Assembly (NCBI GenBank): GCA_014843695.1
Contig: CM026401.1
Location: 46,203,477 to 46,267,476, forward strand
Source of the DNA: Archivesica marissinica
Taxonomy: Eukaryota > Mollusca > Bivalvia > Venerida > Vesicomyidae
Reading direction: 5' to 3'
Length of the DNA stretch: 64,000 bases
In this document: piece after piece, positions 55,453-64,000 of the stretch
How positions within the stretch are numbered: position 1 is the first letter of the stretch
How the letters are laid out: every line of letters begins with the position of its first letter
Program-made: the position numbers and the translations under genes
Notes under the pieces: model-generated
Told to the model about the DNA's origin: nothing
The model's input: the letters and a program-made list of their open reading frames with translations, nothing else
The model's database searches: none

Positions 55453-56033
55453 TTCCCTCTGTAAGCACTATATCTACGCCGCAGCCAACGCCTATTGACG
55501 AGCAAGCAGCTGCCACCGATTCTCCAACTATCAATTCTGCTACATCATTATCACCAGCATCATCATCTCCATCAACTTCAGCAGCAGCATCAACATCACC
55601 ACCATCATCATCATCTTCACCAACATCAGCAGCAGCATCAACATCACCACCATCATCACCATCTTCACAATCATCAACATCATCAGCAGCATCAACATCA
55701 CCACCAGCACCATCATCTTCACAATCATCAACATCAGCGTCAACAGTATCAACATCATCATTGTCTGCTCCGACAACTACAACGCAATCACCATCGATAT
55801 TAACAGCATCAACGTCATTGGCAGCAATAACAGGAAGTACATTACCATCAGTTGCACCAATTAATGTAAATGACGTCACAAACGTTACGGGTGTTACAGT
55901 AGCGGATAACACAGATGTTACGGATGTTACAGTAGCGGATAACACAGATGTTACGGATGGTACAACTGAACCTACGACGACTCCACCATCTGACGAAGCA
56001 TCTACACACCAGCATACTGATAACGGTAACTAA
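55453..56033 (+). CDS. Possible exon of a Ser/Thr-rich protein (unknown function)
   Basis: From the acceptor-like TTGTATCTTCAG to a TAA at 56031-56033, one frame stays open for about 190 codons. It starts VPSVSTISTPQPTPIDEQAA, then a low-complexity Ser/Thr/Ala/Pro stretch (from CAT/CAG/CAC trinucleotides at ~55550-55760). Next comes TTTTQSPSILTASTSLAAIT, then a twice-repeated VTVADNTDVTD and a polar end. A phase-1 acceptor and mucin-like composition suggest a secreted or surface-protein exon. Against this, simple trinucleotide repeats stay open by chance and the - strand is also open (Asp/Val-rich). GGTAACT near the end could instead be a donor. No signal peptide or domain is visible. Confidence 0.35.
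55550..55765. repeat. Imperfect CAT/CAG/CAC trinucleotide repeat
   Basis: Runs of ATCATC, CAGCAGCA and CATCACCA on +. It lies inside the Ser/Thr-rich frame and opens other frames (poly-His/Gln; Asp/Val/Met). Confidence 0.9.
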
Positions 56034-56062
56034 AACATACCCTTGTGCATGTTGTCTTTATT

Positions 56063-56385
56063 TAATGAGAAACATTGCCTGTTTTTCTATTAACTCCCTT
56101 GACAGATAAAGTCCGATTAATCCCGAAATGTATATTGTGATTTTAGTTGGAATCCTTTGTTTTTATTGTTGTTCCTTAAGCGGATGTTGTGGTATAGGAT
56201 AATGTAATTTTATCAAAATTATGTTATTTAATAACACATTTTTACAGTAAAGTATCCATTGGATATGCTGCATGATATCTGTCGATATTTAATAATTTAA
56301 TAATAAGATGAGAAAACGGATGAGAATGGAAAATATGTGGTGCAAAGGAAACAACAGAGGTAACCAATAAAGAGGACGAATCGTC
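56063..56385 (-). repeat. Repeat X, inverted copy
   Basis: Matches 53297-53700 in reverse complement with small indels: GATAAAGTCCGATTAATCCC, ATTTTAGTTGGAATCC, GTTTTTATTGTTGTTCC, then CGGATGAGAATGGAAAATAT and GTGGTGCAAAGGAAAC. Its far end abuts the start of the 20-bp array. Confidence 0.55.
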
Positions 56386-56387
56386 TT

Positions 56388-59300
56388 ATAGTAGACAGCA
56401 TAGTTACATACAATACAGCATAGTTATATACAATACAGCACAGTTACATACAATACAGCACAGTTACATACAATACAGCACAGTTACATACAATACAGCA
56501 TAGTTACATACAAGACAGCATAGTTATATACAAGACAGCATAGTTACATACAAGACAGCATAGTTACATACAATACAGCATAGTTACATACAAGACAGCA
56601 TAGTTACATACAAGAGAGCATAGTTACATACAATACAGCATAGTTACATACAATACAGAATAGTTACATACAATACATCATTGTTACATACAATACAGCA
56701 CAGTTACATACAATACAGCACTGTTACATACAATACAGCATAGTTACATACAATACAGCATAGTTACATACAAAACAGCATAGTTACATACAAGACAGCA
56801 TTGTTGCATACAATACAGCACAGTTACATACAAGACAGCATTGTTACATACAATACAGCATAGTTACATACAATACAGCATAGTTACATACACGACAACA
56901 TTGTTACATACAATACAGCATTGTTGCAAACAGGACAGCATTGTTACATACAAGACAGCATAGTTATATACAAGACAGCATTGTTACATACAAGAGAGCA
57001 TAGTTACATACAATACAGCATTGTTACATACGATACAGCATTGTTACATACAATACAGCATAGTTACATACAATACAGCAGTGTTACATACAATACAGCA
57101 TTGTTACATACAATACAGCATAGTTACATACAATACAGCAGTGTTACATACAATACAGCATAGTTACATACAATACAGCATAGCTACATACAATATATCA
57201 TAGTTACATACAATACAGCATTGTTACATACAATACAGCATAGTTACATACAATTACATACAATACAGCATAGTTACATACAATACAGCATAGTTACATA
57301 CAATACAGCATAGTTACATACAATACAGCATTGTTACATACAATACAGCATTGTTACATACAATACAGCATAGTTACATACAAGACAGCATTGTTACATA
57401 CACGACAGCATTGTTACATAAAATACAGCATAGTTACATACAATACAGCATTGTTACATACAATACAGCATAGTTACATACAATACAGCATAGTTACAAT
57501 ACAGCATTGTTACATACAATACAGCATAGTTACAATACAGCATAGTTACATACAATACAGCATAGTTACAATACAGCATTGTTACATACAATACAGCATT
57601 GTTACATACAATACAGCATTGTTACATACAATACAGCATAGTTACATACAATACAGCATAGTTATAATACAGCATTGTTACATACAATACAGCATTGTTA
57701 CATACAATACAGCATTGTTACATACAATACAGCATAGTTACATACAATACAGCATAGTTACATACAATACAGCATTGTTACATACACGACAGCACATTTA
57801 CATACAATACAGCATAGTTACATACACGACAGCATTGTTACATACAAGACAGCATATTTACATACAATACAGCATAGTTACATACAATACAGCATTGTTA
57901 CATACAATACATCGTTGTTACATACAAGACAGCATTGTTGCATACAATACAGCATTGTTACATACAATACAGCATAGTTACATGCAATACAGCATAGTTA
58001 CATACAATACAGCATTGTTACATACAATACATCGTTGTTACATACAAGACAGCATTGTTGCATACAATACAACATAGTTACATACAATACAGCATAGTTA
58101 CATACAATACAGCATTGTTACATACAAGACAGCATATTTACATACAATACAGCATAGTTACATACAATAGAGCATTGTTACATACAATACAGCATTGCTA
58201 CATACAATACAGCATTGTTGCATACAATACAGCATAGTTACATACAAAGTAACATTGTTACATACAATACAGCACAGTTACATACAAGACAGCATAGTTA
58301 CATACAAAGTAACATTATTACATACAAGACAGCACAGTTACATACAAGACAGCATAGCTACATACAAAGTAGCATTGTTACATACAAGACAGCACAGTTA
58401 CATACAATATAGCATAGTTACATACACTACAGCATAGTTACATACAATACAGCATAGTTACATACAATACAGCAGTGTTACATACAATACAGCATAGTTA
58501 CATACAATAAAGCATAGTTACATACAATATAGCATAGTTACATACAATACAGCATTGTTACATACAATACAGCATAGTTACATACAATACAGCATAGTTA
58601 CATACAATTAGATACAATACAGCATAGTTACATACAATACAGCATTGTTACATACACGACAGCATTGTTGCATACAATACAGCATAGTTACATACAATAC
58701 AGCATTGTTACATACAATACAGCATAGTTACATACAATACAGCATAGTTACAATACAGCATTGTTACATACAATACAGCATAGTTACAATACAGCATAGT
58801 TAAATACAATACAGCATAGTTACAATACAGCATTGTTACATACAATACAGCATTGTTACATACAATACAGCATTGTTACATACAATACAGCATAGTTACA
58901 TACAATACAGCATAGTTACAATACAGCATTGTTACATACAATACAGCATTGTTACATACAATACAGCATTGTTACATACAATACAGCATAGTTACATACA
59001 ATACAGCATAGTTACATACAATACAGCATTGTTACATACACGACAGCATTGTTACATACAAGACAACATATTTACATACAATACAGCATAGTTACATACA
59101 ATACAGCATTGTTGCATACAATACATCGTTGTTACATATAAGACAGCATTGTTGCATACAATACAGCATTGTTACATACAATACAGCATAGTTACATGCA
59201 ATACAGCATAGTTACATACAATACAGCATTGTTACATACAATACATCGTTGTTACATACAAGACAGCATTGTTGCATACAATACAACATAGTTACATACA

Positions 59301-60486
59301 ATACAGCATAGTTACATACAATACAGCATTGTTACATACAAGACAGCATATTTACATACAATACAGCATAGTTACATACAATAGAGCATTGTTACATACA
59401 ATACAGCATTGCTACATACAATACAGCATTGTTGCATACAATACAGCATAGTTACATACAAAGTAGCATTGTTACATACAAGACAGCACAGTTACATACA
59501 AGACAGGATAGTTACATACAAAGTAACATTGTTACATAAAAGACATCATTGTTACATACAAGGCATCAGTGTTACATACCAGACATCATTGTTACATACA
59601 ATACATCATAGTTACATACAATACAGCATAGTTACATACAAGACATCATTGTTACATACAAGACATGATTGTTACATACAAGACAGCATAGTTACTGACA
59701 AGAGAGCATAGTTACATACAAGACAGCATTGTTACATACAAGACAGCATTGTTACATACAAGACATCATTGTTACATACAAGACAGCTTTGTTACATACA
59801 AGATAGCATTGTTACATACAAGACAGCATAGTTACATACAAGATAGCATTGTTACATACAAGACATCATTGTTACATACAAGACAGCATTGTTACATACA
59901 AGACATCATTGTTACATACAAGATAGCATAGTTACATACAAGATAGCATTGTTACATACAAGACATCATTGTTACATACAAGACAGCATAGTTACATACA
60001 AAACAGCTTTGTTACATACAAGATAGCATTGTTACATACAAGATAGCATAGTTACATACAAGATAGCATTGTTACATACAATATAGCATTGTTACATACA
60101 GGATAGCATTGTTACATACAGGATAGCATAGTTACATACAGGATAGCATTGTTACATACAAGATAGCATTGTTACATACAAGATAGCATTGTTACATACA
60201 AGATAGCATTGTTACATACAAGATAGCATTGTTACATACAAGACATCATTGTTACATACATACAAGACAGCATAGTTACATACAATACAGCATAGTTACA
60301 TACAATACAGCATAGTTACATACACGACAACATTATTACATACAAGACAGCATAGTTACATACAAGACATCATTGTTACATACAAGACAGCATAGTTACA
60401 TACAAGACATCATTGTTACATACAAGACAGCTTTGTTACATACAAGACAGCATAGTTACATACAAGAGAGCATCGTTACATACAAT
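56388..60486. repeat. 20-bp minisatellite, about 4.1 kb (roughly 200 copies)
   Basis: The unit is GTTACATACAATACAGCATA. Variants include CATTG for CATAG, CAAGAC for CAATAC, GATAGC and CATCAT; the last 900 bases are dominated by AAGATAGC/AAGACATC types. Occasional shortened copies (GTTACAATACAGC) mark duplicated blocks. The segment at 58055-58237 is repeated at 59269-59451, 1214 bp later. ORFs (LLHTIQHSYIQYSIVTYNTA) are shadows. Confidence 0.95.
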
Positions 60487-61459
60487 CAGGCGCGTAGCTG
60501 GGCGTACGCACGTATGCACGTGCGTACGTAAATTTTGACAGGTCGGAAAAATGAAAATGCGAAAAATGCAATAAAAAATGAAGCCTAAGGGGGGGTAAGG
60601 GGTCAAATGTTTATTATCTTCAACAGTTATAACATATATCTACAATTATGTGACACGACTGTTCAATATCTAGAGCCGTCCAAAAGCAACACGTGGTTAC
60701 GGTACTCGAAGTCTGCCGGAGGAGTATACTGCGCCCCCTGTCACATTTTCGCACATGTAGAGAAGAAAGCCTTCGTATCGGTAGCAGCGACCGACCCCAG
60801 CAACCTCGGCAAAATGATTGCTAACCACGGAAAGAGTGATATGCATATCAGCTCTACGGAGGCTGCGGAAAACTTCAAAGCTATTGTAGACACGATCGTA
60901 CTGTGTGGAAAGCAAAACGTTGCCTTACGAGGTCACGACGACAAAGATAGCAACTTCATAGCTTTACTAGAGTATCAATCGAAATATAACACAGTTCTAC
61001 GTGATCACTTGGAAACTGGGGACCCAAAAACCAAATATACTTCGCCCGAAATCCAGAACGAACTGATCGATATCTGTGGTGAACAAATCAAATCATCTAT
61101 TGTAAAAAAGTGTAACAGTGCCCCATTCTTTGGCTTCATAGCAGACGAGGCCACCGACTCTTCCACAATTGAGCAGATGGCTCTGTTTGCGATATTTCGA
61201 CTACGATACACTAGCCGTACGTGAAGATTTCATTACGTTCGCCGAATGCGACGTCACGACTGGTGAATCACTTTCCGATGCATTTCTGAAGAACTTGAGA
61301 CTTGCAGGCGTAGACGTAGATAAAATGAGGGGCCAGGGATATGATGGCGCTTCGAACATGTCCGGGAAGTTCCGTGGGGTACAAGCACGAATTAGACAGT
61401 CGCTGCCCAAAGCAGTGTACACTCATTGCAAAGCGCATTGCTTAAATTTAGCTATATAG
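60487..61459 (+). mobile_element. hAT-like DNA transposon, left part
   Basis: Begins CAGGCGCGTAGCTGGGCGTA right after the satellite, fitting the CAG(G)-type hAT terminus. The preceding CATACAAT could be half of an 8-bp target duplication, but the right end is lost in the assembly gap. A transposase frame starts within 130 bases. Confidence 0.7.
60607..61459 (+). pseudogene. hAT transposase (ZMYM1/DUF4371-like), frameshifted and truncated
   Basis: Frame 1 (60607-~61200) has a TTF-type zinc-finger segment (WLRYSKSAGGVYCAPCHIFA), then the DUF4371-like region KSDMHISSTEAAENFKAI and the RNase H-like start FFGFIADEATDSSTIEQMAL. A one-base register change near 61195-61205 moves the match to a second frame (61169-61459), which continues DFITFAECDVTTGESLSDAF, MRGQGYDGASNMSGKFRG and HCKAHCLNLAI. 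A stop stands at the very edge of the gap. The remaining catalytic and dimerisation regions are missing. The family is the ZMYM1/52-kDa-repressor-like hAT transposases. Whether the frameshift is real or a sequencing error cannot be told from sequence alone. Confidence 0.82.
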
Positions 61460-62459
61460 NNNNNNNNNNNNNNNNNNNNNNNNNNNNNNNNNNNNNNNNN
61501 NNNNNNNNNNNNNNNNNNNNNNNNNNNNNNNNNNNNNNNNNNNNNNNNNNNNNNNNNNNNNNNNNNNNNNNNNNNNNNNNNNNNNNNNNNNNNNNNNNNN
61601 NNNNNNNNNNNNNNNNNNNNNNNNNNNNNNNNNNNNNNNNNNNNNNNNNNNNNNNNNNNNNNNNNNNNNNNNNNNNNNNNNNNNNNNNNNNNNNNNNNNN
61701 NNNNNNNNNNNNNNNNNNNNNNNNNNNNNNNNNNNNNNNNNNNNNNNNNNNNNNNNNNNNNNNNNNNNNNNNNNNNNNNNNNNNNNNNNNNNNNNNNNNN
61801 NNNNNNNNNNNNNNNNNNNNNNNNNNNNNNNNNNNNNNNNNNNNNNNNNNNNNNNNNNNNNNNNNNNNNNNNNNNNNNNNNNNNNNNNNNNNNNNNNNNN
61901 NNNNNNNNNNNNNNNNNNNNNNNNNNNNNNNNNNNNNNNNNNNNNNNNNNNNNNNNNNNNNNNNNNNNNNNNNNNNNNNNNNNNNNNNNNNNNNNNNNNN
62001 NNNNNNNNNNNNNNNNNNNNNNNNNNNNNNNNNNNNNNNNNNNNNNNNNNNNNNNNNNNNNNNNNNNNNNNNNNNNNNNNNNNNNNNNNNNNNNNNNNNN
62101 NNNNNNNNNNNNNNNNNNNNNNNNNNNNNNNNNNNNNNNNNNNNNNNNNNNNNNNNNNNNNNNNNNNNNNNNNNNNNNNNNNNNNNNNNNNNNNNNNNNN
62201 NNNNNNNNNNNNNNNNNNNNNNNNNNNNNNNNNNNNNNNNNNNNNNNNNNNNNNNNNNNNNNNNNNNNNNNNNNNNNNNNNNNNNNNNNNNNNNNNNNNN
62301 NNNNNNNNNNNNNNNNNNNNNNNNNNNNNNNNNNNNNNNNNNNNNNNNNNNNNNNNNNNNNNNNNNNNNNNNNNNNNNNNNNNNNNNNNNNNNNNNNNNN
62401 NNNNNNNNNNNNNNNNNNNNNNNNNNNNNNNNNNNNNNNNNNNNNNNNNNNNNNNNNNN
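61460..62459. other. Assembly gap of 1000 N
   Basis: Exactly 1000 N between the hAT transposase and the 30-bp array; the size is probably a placeholder. Long ORFs spanning it are meaningless. Confidence 0.99.
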
Positions 62460-63771
62460 CGGTGGAGTATCGACGATGTATGTAGATGGCGGTGGAGTAT
62501 CGACGATGTATGTAGATGGCGGTGGAGTATCGACGATGTATGTAGATGGCGGTGGAGTATCGACGATGTATGTAGATGGCGGGGGAGTATCGACGATGTA
62601 TGTAGATGGCGGTGGAGTATCGACGATGTATGTAGATGGCGGTGGAGTATCGACGATGTATGTAGATGGCGGTGGAGTATCGACGATGTATGTAGATGGC
62701 GGTGGAGTAGTATCGACGCTGTATGTAGATGGCGGTGGAGTATCGACGATGTATGTAGATGGCGGTTGGAGTATCGACGATGTATGTAGATGGCGGTGGT
62801 GGAGTATAGACGATGTATGTAGATGGCGGGGAGTATCGACGATGTATGTAGATGGCGGTGGAGTATCGACGATGTATGTAGATGGCGGTGGAGTATCGAC
62901 GATGTATGTAGATGGCGGTGGAGTATCGACGATGTATGTAGATGGCGGTGGAGTATCGACGATGTATGTAGATGGCGGTGGAGTATCGACGATGTATGTA
63001 GATGGCGGTGGAGTATCGACGATGTATGTAGATGGCGGTGGAGTATCGACGATGTATGTAGATGGCGGTGGAGTATCGACGATGTATGTAGATGGCGGTG
63101 GAGTATCGACGATGTATGTAGATGACGGTGGGCAGACGACGATGTATGTAGATGGCGGTGGAGTATCGACGATGTATGTAGATGGCGTGGGAGTATCGAC
63201 GATGTATGTAGATGGCGGTGGAGTATCGACGATGTATGTAGATGGCGGTGGAGTATCGACGATGTATGTAGATGGCGGTGGAGTATCGACGATGTATGTA
63301 GATGGCGTGGAGTATCGACGAGTATGTAGATGGCGGGGAGTATCGACGATGTATGTAGATGGCGGTGGAGTATCGACGATGTATGTAGATGGCCGGTGGA
63401 AGTATCGACGATGTATGTAGATGGCGGTGGAGTATCGACGATGTAGTGTAGATGGCGGTGGAGTATCGACGATGTATGTAGATGGCGGTGGAGTATCGAC
63501 GATGTAGTAGATGGCGGTGGAGTATCGACGATGTATGTAGATGGCGGTGGAGTATCGACGATGTATGTAGATGGCGGTGGAGTATCGACGATGTATGTAG
63601 ATGGCGGTGGAGTATCGACGATGTATGTAGATGGCGGTGGAGTATCGACGATGTATGTAGATGGCGGTGGAGTATCGACGATGTATGTAGATGGCGGTGG
63701 AGTATCGACGATGTATGTAGATGGCGGTGGAGTATCGACGATGTATGTAGATGGCGGTGGAGTATCGACGA
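62460..63771. repeat. 30-bp minisatellite, about 44 visible copies
   Basis: The unit is GGTGGAGTATCGACGATGTA plus TGTAGATGGC. Several single-base indels cluster at 62700-62830 and 63300-63520; some may be sequencing errors. Because 30 is a multiple of three, ORFs are open in several frames (STMYVDGGGV, IDDVCRWRWS; TYIVDTPPPS on -). Confidence 0.95.
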
Positions 63772-64000
63772 TGCGTGCGCAATGGATGTACAACGCTTTT
63801 CATTCGCCTTCACTTTGCTTTTGGATTTTATGATGCCATGCATGAGCCTATTCAGACTATCGGGTATGTCGGAATGCCAATCTTGGCAATTATCCATCAT
63901 CGGATATACCTCTGTGTCATACGTTGCAGTTCTTATATCGTCTTGAATAATGGACGCTGCCATATCTATAATGCGATCCTTTTCGGATATGACATTGGCT
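63772..64000 (-). CDS. Partial ORF of an unassigned repeat-associated protein, cut by the minisatellite
   Basis: On - the frame is open from the window edge (ANVISEKDRIIDMAASIIQD), continues DIRTATYDTEVYPMMDNCQD and DIPDSLNRLMHGIIKSKSKV, and ends KRCTSIAHA exactly where the 30-bp array starts. From memory, the pattern (xxAAxIIxxDI...YP...IPxSLxxLLxxII...SIAHAI) resembles an uncharacterised invertebrate protein type, sometimes annotated as tesmin/TSO1-like CXC-domain protein, found in bivalve and cnidarian repeats. The CXC domain itself is not visible. The apparent 780-850 codon extension through the array and gap is not credible. Confidence 0.5.

Noticed and set aside
55412..55945. Asp/Val-rich ORF on the - strand
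   Set aside because: Antisense of the trinucleotide-rich segment. The + strand frame has the better exon signals, though neither is proven.
61423..63963. 780-850 codon ORFs spanning the gap and the 30-bp array
   Set aside because: They are joined only through N. Just the right-hand ~75 codons look like protein.

Overview
This is a stretch of animal nuclear DNA, most likely from a bivalve mollusc. It has spliced genes with GT/AG introns, several families of tRNA-derived SINEs, non-LTR retrotransposon remnants, MITEs, and very many minisatellites. The repeat style recalls Dreissena or a related clam, but the species is a guess. There are no operons, ribosome-binding sites or CRISPR arrays. Two 1000-base runs of N (21526-22525 and 61460-62459) are assembly gaps lying in or at the edge of tandem arrays.

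Real protein-coding content is small. (1) The left edge carries the last ~195 codons of a microsomal-type cytochrome P450 on the + strand. (2) A nearly complete amino-acid transporter of the SLC7A4/CAT type lies on the - strand. Its four coding exons (35750-35579, 32257-30816, 17340-17232, 14684-14497) join in frame to a predicted 636-residue protein, and intron 2 is about 13.5 kb. (3) A Ser/Thr-rich exon of unknown function is possible at 55453-56033. (4) The right edge carries an open - strand segment, cut by a minisatellite, that resembles a repeat-associated invertebrate protein family. Mobile-element coding remnants are a CR1/L2-like LINE 3' half (46849-48187), a decayed LINE reverse transcriptase (24566-25380) and a frameshifted hAT transposase (60487-61459).

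Non-coding content dominates. At least 17 minisatellite arrays with unrelated units of 20 to 84 bp occupy roughly 24 kb. Four clear tRNA-derived SINE families are present; I call them A, B, C and D. A has a Thr-GGT-like anticodon arm, B a Leu-CAG-like arm, C a longer conserved body, and D a Ser-like head. A possible fifth family, E, is also noted. B and C share the same 3' tail. Several foldback or TIR elements can be recognised, including a TTAA-flanked piggyBac-like MITE and two MITE families with two copies each.

The most interesting structure is in intron 1 of the transporter gene. The 3' end of coding exon 1, with its splice donor, has been amplified into a 74-bp tandem array that places seven well-preserved extra donors just downstream of the real one. 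Two other arrays also grew out of recognisable functional or mobile sequence: a 54-bp array inside a SINE-A, and a 34-bp array whose unit matches a DNA-transposon terminal repeat. Together they suggest a local tendency to turn unique sequence into minisatellites. Most long ORFs in the window are artefacts of stop-free repeat units and are not annotated as genes.
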